DNA from: Paracoccaceae bacterium
GTDB lineage: Bacteria; Pseudomonadota; Alphaproteobacteria; Rhodobacterales; Rhodobacteraceae
Assembly (NCBI GenBank): GCA_015485375.1
Contig: WFTU01000290.1
Span: 1 to 13,380, forward strand
DNA: 13,380 bases
Direction of reading: 5' to 3'
The notes under the pieces were generated by a model that saw nothing but the letters and a program-made list of their open reading frames with translations, searched no databases and had not been told where the DNA came from. Positions 5,632 through 12,096 of this stretch are shown piece after piece. Position numbers and translations under genes: made by a program. Within the stretch, counting starts at the first letter, position 1, and each line of letters begins with the position of its first letter.

Positions 5632-6756
5632 CTAGTCTGCGGCGGGGGCGGCCGGCGGCGGGGGCGGCGGCATGACGGTAAACAGCTGTGCCAGCTCGTC
5701 GATGTCACCGGCCTTTTTCCAGCCGTCCTGTCCGGCGGTCCAGACCATGGTCTCGCGGCTCAGACTGCTGTCGGCAGCCATCCGGCCAAGCGCGGCGCGC
5801 GAGAACGGTCCCTTGGTGGCGCCGTTCTCGGCGATATGCCAGACCCGCTCCGGCGGGGGCGGCGGCGGAGCGACCGGCGCGGCGGCGGGTGCCTGCTGCG
5901 CGTTCATACCCTGCGCCATCTGTCCGGCCATCGCCATGCCCATACCCATGCCGAGGCCTTCGCCCATGCCGCCACCGGCGGGGTTCTTGGCCGCTTCGGT
6001 CATCGCCTCGGCGGCCGAGAACTGCGTATAGCGCCCCAGATCGCCGATAACCCCCATGGAGGTCCGCTTGTCCATCGCTTCCTCCACCGCGGGCGGCAAG
6101 GAGATGTTTTCAATGTAGAACGCCGGCATTTCCAGCCCGAACTCCGCCAGCTCCGGCGAGACTTTCGCCGCGATCAGCTTGCCGAGGTCCATGGTATTGG
6201 CCGCCATATCCAGCACCGGAATCCCGCTCGCCGCCAGCGCGTTGGAAAAACGCGCGACGATGATATTGCGGATCTGGTAGCTGATCTCGTCCGTGGTGAA
6301 TTCACCGTCGGTGCCGACGATCTCGGTCAGGAAGCGCCCCGGATCGGAAACGCGGATGGTATAGGTGCCGAAAGCGCGCAGGCGCACGGGGCCGAATTCC
6401 GGATCGCGACACATGATCGGGTTCTTGGTGCCCCACTTCAGGTCCTGGAACCGCGTCGTGTTGACGAAATAGATTTCCGATTTGAACGGGCTGTTGAAAC
6501 CGTGGTCCCAGCTTTGCAGCGTCGTCAGGATCGGCATGTTGTTGGTTTCGAGGATATACATCCCCGGGCTGAACACATCGGCCAGCTGGCCCTCGTGGAT
6601 GAATACGGCGGCCTGCCCCTCGCGTACGGTCAGCTTGGCGCCGTATTTGATGGCATTGCCCTCGCGCTCGAAGCGCCAGACCAGCGTGTCGTTTGTGTCG
6701 TCGGTCCATTCGATGACGTCAATAAATTCACCGGAAAGAAAATCCAGAATACCCAT
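5632..6756 (-). CDS. SPFH-domain protein with C-terminal GYF_2 (DUF4339) domain, YdjI-like
   Basis: A 374-residue protein. Residues about 25-235 are the SPFH/band-7-like fold of the 'virion core protein' (YdjI-like) group, with GMYILETNNMPILTTLQSW at 65-83 and KSEIYFVNTTRFQDLKWGT at 92-110. A Gly/Met/Ala-rich linker follows (about 259-292, with repeated GMG). A run of six prolines (297-302) leads into a GYF_2 domain (about 304-358: VWHIAENGATKGPFS, ending in W-x-x-A-G-x-x-x-E-L), and another six-proline run (363-368) precedes the C terminus. There is no signal peptide; SPFH proteins of this group form membrane-associated oligomers with PspA-like or zinc-ribbon partners. The start is supported by GAGG about seven bases before the ATG. 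It begins 11 bp after the lipoprotein gene. Family assignment is firm; the client or stress is not known. Confidence 0.88.
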   Translation of the reverse strand: MGILDFLSGEFIDVIEWTDDTNDTLVWRFEREGNAIKYGAKLTVREGQAAVFIHEGQLADVFSPGMYILETNNMPILTTLQSWDHGFNSPFKSEIYFVNTTRFQDLKWGTKNPIMCRDPEFGPVRLRAFGTYTIRVSDPGRFLTEIVGTDGEFTTDEISYQIRNIIVARFSNALAASGIPVLDMAANTMDLGKLIAAKVSPELAEFGLEMPAFYIENISLPPAVEEAMDKRTSMGVIGDLGRYTQFSAAEAMTEAAKNPAGGGMGEGLGMGMGMAMAGQMAQGMNAQQAPAAAPVAPPPPPPERVWHIAENGATKGPFSRAALGRMAADSSLSRETMVWTAGQDGWKKAGDIDELAQLFTVMPPPPPPAAPAAD

Positions 6757-6767
6757 GTGTTACCTCG

Positions 6768-7658
6768 TTAGTTTGGACCACCCAGAGCGCGCGCCGCATC
6801 GCGGGCGATCTCGGGCAGAAGCGGTATAACCTCGTCTGCTTTCATACCAGCGCGCAAGCGCCGATCATACAGCATTTTCAGCAAAATTTCGTCATGTAGT
6901 GTCAGAAAAGCGAATTCCTCGTCATCGTTGAAGATCGAGGGCCGCGCCGTCGGACTGTCATTGGTCAGGCCGAGCGCCTGCGCCATTTCCTCGTGCACGC
7001 AGGATTCGCGCATCAGGTTGCTGTGTTCGGCTTTCACCAGAATAAGCGAGAAATCGTAAACGCCGGGATTGGCGTCCGAAGGAAAGGCGAAAGCGGCGCA
7101 AAACGTGTTCGGCGGGCTGTTGCCGATGGCATCGACCACCGCCTGTTCCACGCGCGGGAACCGCTCCTGAAGGCCGGCGGCAAACTGTGCGCGTTCGGCG
7201 GCATCCATAAACAGAACCAGCATATTGGCCTGCGATTCCGGCACCAGCCGCATGTCGAGCCCGCTGATCCGCGCCAGACGGCGGGTGAATTCGCGCACCA
7301 TGTCGGTATCGCGCTGGCGCTGGCTTGCGGGCACCGAGGCACCCGGGATCACCGCAATGCGCACAGGGCTTTCCCAGCGCCGCAACAGGGCAGGGGTCGC
7401 GCCGGCTACGAACCGCCCGCTGCGCACGCTGTATTCGTCATAAAGCGCGATGCGCACGAAATCCTTTTCCAGATCCGCATAGGTGAACGGGGCGTCGGCC
7501 GGATCGACATCGGTGCGCAATTTGCCCTGCGCCAGCATGTTTTCCTCGGCCACGCGGTAATAGGCGCGCAGATCGCCGTCATCGCCCGGGGTCGCGGCAA
7601 CACAGCCCGCCAGCAAAGCCAGCGGTGCGAGGCGCAGAAATGTGCGGAACTTGGTCAA
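6768..7658 (-). CDS. DUF2927 lipoprotein with HExxxQ motif
   Basis: A 296-residue protein starting at a TTG (7658). The N terminus has basic residues (K3, R5, R9), a hydrophobic core and the lipobox LAGC with Cys19, so it should be a lipoprotein exported to the periplasm. The rest matches DUF2927, a family common in Rhodobacterales. It contains SCVHEEMAQALGLTND at 219-234, where His222-Glu223 and Gln227 with Gly230 resemble the HExxHxxG site of metzincin proteases, but with Gln replacing the second His. Activity as a metalloprotease is possible but unproven. GGAG lies only about 3 nt before the TTG, which is tight; no ATG or GTG in frame keeps the signal peptide. It lies inside the TelA-SPFH operon, 56 bp after telA (that gap holds a strong hairpin) and 11 bp before the SPFH gene, making it the likely envelope-side component. 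Confidence 0.85.
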   Translation of the reverse strand: MTKFRTFLRLAPLALLAGCVAATPGDDGDLRAYYRVAEENMLAQGKLRTDVDPADAPFTYADLEKDFVRIALYDEYSVRSGRFVAGATPALLRRWESPVRIAVIPGASVPASQRQRDTDMVREFTRRLARISGLDMRLVPESQANMLVLFMDAAERAQFAAGLQERFPRVEQAVVDAIGNSPPNTFCAAFAFPSDANPGVYDFSLILVKAEHSNLMRESCVHEEMAQALGLTNDSPTARPSIFNDDEEFAFLTLHDEILLKMLYDRRLRAGMKADEVIPLLPEIARDAARALGGPN

Positions 7659-7679
7659 AGGCTCCCCCCGGGGATGGCA

Positions 7680-7704
7680 CCGGCCCGCAGGTGCTGCGGG
7701 CCGG
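7680..7704 (-). other. intercistronic 11-bp perfect hairpin between telA and the DUF2927 gene
   Basis: CCGGCCCGCAG (7680-7690) and CTGCGGGCCGG (7694-7704) form a perfect stem with a 3-nt loop, occupying most of the 56-bp gap. On the transcribed (minus) strand it is followed by TGCCATCCCC, not a U run, so it is not a standard intrinsic terminator. It may stabilise or process the mRNA so that the proximal (XpaC/TelA) and distal (DUF2927/SPFH/zinc-ribbon) halves are made in different amounts, or cause partial termination. Confidence 0.6.
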
Positions 7705-7714
7705 GCAAAGGTCT

Positions 7715-8905
7715 CTAGTCGGAAACGCTTTCGCCGACATTGGCGCCGGTGCCGGTGCCTTTGGCCTTGGCGGCGGCGAGGGTGTTTTTCAGCTCCTCCT
7801 CCATCACTTTCAGCTCTTTCTCGGCTTCGGCGCGCTTGGCTTTGCCCTCGTCGGCAATGCGCAAGCTGTCCTCGATGGTTTCGATCAGGTCGGCGTTGGC
7901 CTGTTTGACCGCGTCGATATCGAACACACCGCGCTCCATTTCCTCGCGGATAACCTTGTTGGCTTCCTTGAGGTTGGCGGCATTGGAGGTCAGCAGCTCG
8001 TTGGTCAGGTCATTGGCATCTCGTACCACTTCGGCGGCATCGCGCGAGCGGCTGATGGTGACGGCCTGCGCCAGCTGCGTTTCCCAGAGCGGAATGGTGT
8101 TGACCAGCGTCGAGTTGATCTTGGTGACCAGCGATTTGTCGTTTTCCTGCACCAGCCGGATGGAGGGCAGGGACTGCATGGTCACCTGACGGGTCAGTTT
8201 CAGGTCATAGACACGCCGTTCCAGATCGTCACGCGCCGAGCGCAGATCGCGCAATTCCTGCGCCTTGATGACGGCCTCGTTCTCGTCCGCGGCCTCGACG
8301 GCCTTTTCCATCGCCGGAATGTCGTTTTCATCCAGCAGCCGGATTTTTTCCTCGCCCGCCGCGATATAGAGCGCCAGTTCGTCATAGAAATCGAGGGTTT
8401 TCTCGTAAAGCTTGTCGAGCGACTTGATGTCCTTGAGCAGGATCGTCTCGTGTTCCAGCAACTGGTCCGAGATATTGTCGATCTGCGTCTGCACGGTTTC
8501 GTATTTCGCCATGAACTCGGCCATCGGTTTGGCCTTGCCCATCAGCTTTTCCCACCAGCTCAGCTTGCGGTTCGGGTCCAGTTCGTCCACCGAGAAGCCG
8601 CGGATCGAGGTGACCATCTCGCGCAGGGCATTGCCGGCCGGTCCCACATCCTTGTTGCGCACGCCCGAGAGCATCTCCTGCGAGATCTCCTGCAATTCCG
8701 CCTGTGCGCCGGAACCGAAACGGATGATCGACTGGGTGTTGCCCATATCGAGTTCCGCGATACGTTTGTCGATCTCGGCCTTTTCCTCGGCACTGGCCTG
8801 ATCGACCACGATCAGCTCGCCCCTGGGTTCGGGCAGCAGGGCGGCCGTGACCTCCTCGACCTCTTTCAGGGTTGTTTCGGCCTTGGCACGAATATCTTCG
8901 GACAT
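7715..8905 (-). CDS. telA: TelA/KlaA-family toxic anion resistance protein
   Basis: A 396-residue, largely alpha-helical cytoplasmic protein with no membrane segment; the typical length of TelA (YaaN in Bacillus). Recognisable stretches include SIRGFSVDELDPNRKLSWWEKLMGK (about 101-125 region), long coiled-coil helices with heptad leucines (about 130-260), and the conserved tail region TLVNTIPLWETQLAQAVTIS followed by NAANLKEANKVIREEMERGVFD. The frame runs further upstream, but the ATG at 8905 is right: it has AAGGAGGAGA at ideal spacing and begins MSEDIRAKAE. That ribosome-binding site overlaps the TAA of xpaC, 13 bp away, so the two are coupled. The family is tied to resistance to tellurite and some membrane-active compounds; its molecular action is not settled. 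An acidic C terminus follows a Gly/Thr/Ala-rich run. Confidence 0.92.
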   Translation of the reverse strand: MSEDIRAKAETTLKEVEEVTAALLPEPRGELIVVDQASAEEKAEIDKRIAELDMGNTQSIIRFGSGAQAELQEISQEMLSGVRNKDVGPAGNALREMVTSIRGFSVDELDPNRKLSWWEKLMGKAKPMAEFMAKYETVQTQIDNISDQLLEHETILLKDIKSLDKLYEKTLDFYDELALYIAAGEEKIRLLDENDIPAMEKAVEAADENEAVIKAQELRDLRSARDDLERRVYDLKLTRQVTMQSLPSIRLVQENDKSLVTKINSTLVNTIPLWETQLAQAVTISRSRDAAEVVRDANDLTNELLTSNAANLKEANKVIREEMERGVFDIDAVKQANADLIETIEDSLRIADEGKAKRAEAEKELKVMEEELKNTLAAAKAKGTGTGANVGESVSD

Positions 8906-8918
8906 AATTGTCTCCTCC

Positions 8919-9836
8919 TTAGCGGGCGCGCAGCCCTTCCTGTTGTAGTCTTTCTCGCAATACTTCGATTTCAATATCCAGATCACTGCGGTCGTCGAGC
9001 AGCAATGTCTCGCGCTGCGCATCGAATTCGGTTTCCAGATCATTGATCAGCGCAAGGTAGTCCTCGCGCGCCGCGCTATTGCGGTCCCTGGTATAAAGAT
9101 CGGCGAATTTGACGGTCGCATCCCGCGCCCCGTTCAGATAGACGCCGAGGAATTTTCGCGCCCGTGTCAGGTCGCGCGGGTCTTCCTCCACCTGCCGGAA
9201 CATCTCGCGCACGGAGGCCGAGAGGCTGTCCACCCGCGATTCCAGCGCGCGATCCCCGAAACGTCCGGCTGCGGCCTGAATCTCGGCCAGCGTCGCCTCG
9301 GCCTTCTCGATGGCTTTGGCGGCGCGTTCGGCATCAAAGGCGTTGTAATCGGTGATACCCTTTTTCTTCATCGGGTCCAGCCCGAAGCTCGCCACATGCG
9401 CAGCGGCCGCGATCACGCCGAACAGCACAGACGTGATCATCGGCTGCCCCCAGCCGAGCCAGCTTGCCAGCGCCACTCCGGCACCGGTCAGCACGGCGGC
9501 AAAAGCCTTGCGCGGAATGGCAGGGGGGCGGGCGATCTTGCGCTCGTTATAGGCATCCTCGGCCTTCAGCCCCTCGCGCAGCAACCACGGCGAGAGCAGC
9601 AACAGCCCCAGCGCGCCCAACTCCCCGATCATGCCCATGGCATCGCCCGAGCGCAATTCGCCGATGCCGCTGAACAGCAGCGGCAGGGGGACGAAAAACA
9701 GCAGCGCCGCGCGCAGGTTCGGCCGCGCCACGCGGCGGTTGCGGAACGGGTTTTTCGGCGGGGTGGCACGCACGGTTGACGTTTCGTCACCCTGCTGCAT
9801 ATCGGGGCTGAACTTGCCGCCATAGCGTTTGGCCAT
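8919..9836 (-). CDS. xpaC: XpaC-family membrane protein
   Basis: A 305-residue protein with a basic, hydrophilic N terminus (1-40), about four hydrophobic helices in two pairs (about 42-60, 66-86, 112-129, 132-152), and a soluble helical/coiled-coil C-terminal half (160-305) rich in charged residues. This layout and the strict adjacency to telA match XpaC, named for 5-bromo-4-chloroindolyl phosphate hydrolysis in Bacillus, where xpaC also precedes the telA homologue yaaN. No phosphatase motif is seen, so the enzyme name should not be taken literally; a membrane anchor or partner for TelA is the likelier role. The ATG lies 2 bp after the TGA of the small membrane-peptide gene and has only a weak GGGG, suggesting translational coupling. 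Confidence 0.85.
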   Translation of the reverse strand: MAKRYGGKFSPDMQQGDETSTVRATPPKNPFRNRRVARPNLRAALLFFVPLPLLFSGIGELRSGDAMGMIGELGALGLLLLSPWLLREGLKAEDAYNERKIARPPAIPRKAFAAVLTGAGVALASWLGWGQPMITSVLFGVIAAAAHVASFGLDPMKKKGITDYNAFDAERAAKAIEKAEATLAEIQAAAGRFGDRALESRVDSLSASVREMFRQVEEDPRDLTRARKFLGVYLNGARDATVKFADLYTRDRNSAAREDYLALINDLETEFDAQRETLLLDDRSDLDIEIEVLRERLQQEGLRAR

Positions 9837-9838
9837 GC

Positions 9839-9931
9839 TCAGACCCCGCTACCGAAAGACCCGGCCGCGACGGTCCAGATGATCGCCACCAGCACGAAAA
9901 AGGCCAGTAATTGTATAAATTTGCCGGACAA
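9839..9931 (-). CDS. 30-residue single-helix membrane peptide, first gene of the TelA operon
   Basis: Not annotated by usual length cut-offs. A TTG at 9931-9929 has GGAGG five bases upstream and opens 30 codons ending in TGA at 9839. The peptide begins MSGKFIQLL, is hydrophobic from about residue 5 to 22 (AFFVLVAIIW in the middle), and ends in a short Gly/Ser tail (AAGSFGSGV). It looks like one membrane helix with almost no soluble part. Its stop lies 2 bp before the xpaC ATG, which itself lacks a good ribosome-binding site, a typical arrangement for coupling. A GTG at 9945 would add a few residues but has its AGGGA too close. Other possibility: a leader frame whose only job is to couple translation. 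I do not recognise a family. Confidence 0.6.
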   Translation of the reverse strand: MSGKFIQLLAFFVLVAIIWTVAAGSFGSGV

Positions 9932-9971
9932 TGTGTCCTCCACTCCCTTGGTCGGTTTTGCGACAGGTTAA

Positions 9972-10000
9972 CATATATTGTCGCGGGTGCCAGCTTTCCA
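9972..10000 (-). promoter_or_regulatory. putative sigma-70-type promoter of the TelA-SPFH operon
   Basis: On the minus strand TGGAAA (complement of 9995-10000) and TATATG (complement of 9972-9977) are 17 bp apart, each matching four of six consensus bases. The start point would be about 35 bp upstream of the small-peptide TTG. The element lies in the 80-bp gap after terC, in which I see no terminator, so read-through from terC is also possible. Confidence 0.4.
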
Positions 10001-10011
10001 GTATCTTCGCG

Positions 10012-10827
10012 CTAGTCCACCTCGAACCCTTGCGGATGTTTCTCCTGCGCCCGCGTCCGCATCAGGGCGAGTTTCTTCTGGTAGCGGCTCTGGATCGCCT
10101 GCACGATGAACAGCACCGCGACCGAGAAATAGAAGGTCGATTTCGACATCGGCACCACCGCATGGCCGAAGAAACGCAGATCGGCCTCGTAGCCGCCCTC
10201 GCCGAGTAGCACCACGCCGACGATCAGCAGCACGAACAGGCCCAGCACCTCGTACATGCGGTTCTTCTTGATGAATTCCGTCACCCCGTCGGCCAGCAAC
10301 AGCATGGCAATGCCCGAAATGATGATGGCAATGGCCAGCACGACAAACACATCCGTAATCGCCAGTGCCGAGAGGATCGAATCAAAGCTGAACACAAGGT
10401 TCATGGTCACGATCAGTGCGATCACCTTGACGGTGGAATTCTTGCTCTTGTCGGAATCCTCGCCGCCGAGGTCGTCGATCGACATCATATGCGCGATCTC
10501 CTTCACCGCCGTATACATGATGAAACCGCCACCGAACAGGAACACCAGCACCGAGAAGTTGAAGCTCCCCTCCAGCACACCGGTCCAGTTGATGCTGAAG
10601 AACGGCGCCTCCAGCAGCTCGATCAGCTGCATCATGATGAACAGCAACAGGATGCGCAGCGCCAGCGCGATCAGGATACCCCAGCGGCGCACAGCGGCCT
10701 GGTCGGCCTCGGGCGCGCGGCGGCTTTCGATGGAAATATACAGAAGGTTGTCGAACCCCAGAACCGCCTGAAGGAAAATCAGGACGCCGAGGTTGCCGAG
10801 GTTGGCGAGGGTGAAAAGATCGGCCAA
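10012..10827 (-). CDS. TerC-family integral membrane protein
   Basis: A 271-residue protein with about seven hydrophobic helices, of the TerC/Alx superfamily linked to tellurite resistance and, in better studied members, to metal (manganese) export at the membrane. The conserved acidic motifs are present: LGFDNLL with Asp26 in the first helix and VFSFDSILSA with Asp149. A charged cytoplasmic loop (about 113-133, GGEDSDKSKN) separates the two halves. I take the TTG at 10827 as the start: it gives the family-like N terminus MADLFTLANLGNL, and GGAG lies about 7 nt upstream. A GTG at 10863 would add 12 residues, has no ribosome-binding site, and overlaps a good -10 element. It lies upstream of, and on the same strand as, the TelA/XpaC operon, which fits the known linkage of TerC with TelA-type stress modules. 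Confidence 0.9.
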   Translation of the reverse strand: MADLFTLANLGNLGVLIFLQAVLGFDNLLYISIESRRAPEADQAAVRRWGILIALALRILLLFIMMQLIELLEAPFFSINWTGVLEGSFNFSVLVFLFGGGFIMYTAVKEIAHMMSIDDLGGEDSDKSKNSTVKVIALIVTMNLVFSFDSILSALAITDVFVVLAIAIIISGIAMLLLADGVTEFIKKNRMYEVLGLFVLLIVGVVLLGEGGYEADLRFFGHAVVPMSKSTFYFSVAVLFIVQAIQSRYQKKLALMRTRAQEKHPQGFEVD

Positions 10828-10861
10828 TGTAATGCTCCGCACTGCTGGAATTCGGACCTGC

Positions 10862-10891
10862 ACTATAGGCAGGGCAGGCGGTATTTTCCAA
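10862..10891 (-). promoter_or_regulatory. putative sigma-70-type promoter of the TerC gene
   Basis: On the minus strand TTGGAA (complement of 10886-10891) and TATAGT (complement of 10862-10867) are 18 bp apart. TATAGT matches five of six -10 consensus bases. It would place the start of transcription near 10855, leaving a leader of about 30 nt before the TTG start at 10827. Confidence 0.45.
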
Positions 10892-10941
10892 GGATTCGCG
10901 GGACTTCAGAGGTGTCCGCTGTCGCCCATGCGTCACTTTTG

Positions 10942-10970
10942 TTGTTTTGAGGGCGAAAATTTGCTATGGC
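10942..10970 (+). promoter_or_regulatory. weak promoter candidate for the cold-shock gene
   Basis: TTGTTT (10942-10947) and TATGGC (10965-10970) are 17 bp apart, each matching three of six consensus bases. If used, it leaves a leader of about 50 nt before the ATG at 11028. The match is poor, and other positions in the 200-bp divergent gap are possible. Confidence 0.2.
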
Positions 10971-11027
10971 GGTATGGTTAACACGCCGGGGCATGTAGCG
11001 CTGGCGGCACGGAAAGGACAGTCAGCA

Positions 11028-11231
11028 ATGGCAAAAGGCACAGTTAAATGGTTCAATCCCGACAAGGGTTTCGGTTTCATCCAGCCCGAAGAAGGCGGCA
11101 AGGACGTATTCGTCCACATCACCGCCCTGCAGGAAGCGGGCCTGCAAACCCTTCAGGACAACCAGCCGATCGAATATGAAATGGTCGACGGGCGCGACGG
11201 GCGCCAGAGCGCAGGCAACCTGAAAGTCTGA
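11028..11231 (+). CDS. cold-shock domain protein (CspA family)
   Basis: A 67-residue single cold-shock domain, the usual size. It starts MAKGTVKWFNPDKGFGFIQP, with RNP1 as KGFGFI (13-18) and RNP2 as VFVHI (27-31), and ends SAGNLKV. It should bind single-stranded RNA or DNA in the cytoplasm as an RNA chaperone. The frame is open further upstream (to about 10947), but the ATG at 11028 matches the family start and has AAAGGA about 9 nt upstream. It is monocistronic: divergent from terC and closed by an intrinsic terminator 15 bp downstream. Whether it is cold-induced or constitutive cannot be told; alphaproteobacteria usually carry several copies. Confidence 0.95.
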   Translation: MAKGTVKWFNPDKGFGFIQPEEGGKDVFVHITALQEAGLQTLQDNQPIEYEMVDGRDGRQSAGNLKV

Positions 11232-11246
11232 TACCAGCCACATACC

Positions 11247-11266
11247 ATCCCGCAAGACGGGATTTT
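11247..11266 (+). terminator. intrinsic terminator of the cold-shock gene
   Basis: ATCCCG (11247-11252) and CGGGAT (11258-11263) form a perfect 6-bp stem with a 5-nt loop CAAGA, followed by TTT then CCGTTT. It lies 15 bp after the csp stop codon. Confidence 0.75.
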
Positions 11267-11347
11267 CCGTTTCCGGCAATTTGTCGGGCACGGGTCTTGC
11301 AGCTTTGACGCCGTATTCTTCCAGAAAATCACCGGACCGGATCGACG

Positions 11348-11365
11348 GCCCGCCCGAAGGCGGGC
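11348..11365 (-). terminator. UUCG-capped hairpin after the excalibur lipoprotein gene
   Basis: Read on the minus strand, GCCCGCC-TTCG-GGCGGGC is a perfect 7-bp GC stem closed by the very stable C(UUCG)G tetraloop. It starts 7 bp after the lipoprotein TGA. No U run follows, so it may end transcription with help or protect the 3' end of the gatA-lipoprotein mRNA. A CCGGATC direct repeat flanks it (11337-11343 and 11368-11374). Confidence 0.6.
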
Positions 11366-11372
11366 TGCCGGA

Positions 11373-12074
11373 TCAGTTGTCCATATCGGCCGCGATGGCC
11401 GGACCGCCATCCAGCATCAGCAGACGGAACGGTTCGGGCGACCATTTGCAGGCAAAGCCGTCGCCGTCCGGATCGAGGTTGAGCGGATCTTCCTCCGGCC
11501 CGCCATTGGCGAGGAAATAGCGCTGCGCATCATCCGGCGAGCGGTATTTGCGGCATTCGGCACTGTTGAAGCGGCCCTTGATTGTGGGGCGGCGGTAAAT
11601 CCGTTCGCCAACCTTGTTGGTGGTGGAGCGCGCATAGGCGGCAATATTCACACCGGCGACGATCTCGGGCAGGGTGCCCGGCTCGATAATCACATATTGC
11701 GCGCGGGCGGCGGCCAGCTTGCGGGCGTCTTCCTCGCGCAGAATGATCTGCTGGTCGAAAGGTTCGGCGTCCAGATTGAGGCTGCCGTCATCGGTCGCAA
11801 TGGCGTTGCTTGGTGCCGCCAGCGGCAGCGGCGCGCCGTCTCCGGTTGTGGTCGCGGGGTCGCCGGTGGCGTCGTTGATCGCGCTCTCCAGCGAGGCGGT
11901 CAGCGTGTCGGCGCTTTCGGCTGCGGTACTTTCGGGCACCAGATTGACCGGTGCCTCTTCCTGCGCTGTCGGCTGCGGTGCATCGAAATATCCGGCACCT
12001 CCGGCAGGCACCGTGCTTTCACACGCGGATAAAACCCCGCCAAGTATCAGAAATCCCGCAACTTTCTTCAGCAT
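11373..12074 (-). CDS. excalibur-domain lipoprotein
   Basis: A 233-residue predicted lipoprotein. The second in-frame ATG (12074) is preferred: GGAGAG lies 5 nt before it, and it gives a short basic N terminus (MLKK) and the lipobox LSAC with Cys18. An earlier ATG at 12086 would add four residues. Residues about 20-110 are low-complexity, Ala/Thr/Glu/Pro-rich and probably disordered. The C-terminal part carries FNSAECRKYRSPDDAQRYF and then DPDGDGFACKW, the DxDGDGxxC calcium-binding signature of the excalibur domain. It would sit in the periplasm or on the outer membrane and may bind calcium; a role is not known. It starts 22 bp after gatA and is probably co-transcribed with it. Confidence 0.85.
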   Translation of the reverse strand: MLKKVAGFLILGGVLSACESTVPAGGAGYFDAPQPTAQEEAPVNLVPESTAAESADTLTASLESAINDATGDPATTTGDGAPLPLAAPSNAIATDDGSLNLDAEPFDQQIILREEDARKLAAARAQYVIIEPGTLPEIVAGVNIAAYARSTTNKVGERIYRRPTIKGRFNSAECRKYRSPDDAQRYFLANGGPEEDPLNLDPDGDGFACKWSPEPFRLLMLDGGPAIAADMDN

Positions 12075-12096
12075 TACACTCTCCATATTCCACGTT

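Noticed and set aside
5587..6771. 394-codon open frame on the plus strand opposite the SPFH gene
   Set aside because: Antisense shadow: the minus strand has SPFH and GYF_2 domains, ribosome-binding sites and operon spacing.
8906..9043. Longer TelA start adding 46 residues
   Set aside because: The extension overlaps xpaC, has no ribosome-binding site, and reads unlike TelA; the ATG at 8905 has a near-perfect AAGGAGG.
7625..9046. 473-codon open frame on the plus strand opposite telA
   Set aside because: Antisense shadow of TelA; it is rich in Phe, Leu and Gly from reversed acidic codons and has no recognisable domain.
9979..9992. Sigma-54 promoter upstream of the TelA operon (TGGCAC on the minus strand, complement of 9987-9992)
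   Set aside because: The -24 half is perfect, but the required GC of the -12 half is missing at the right distance (ACAA instead of TTGC).
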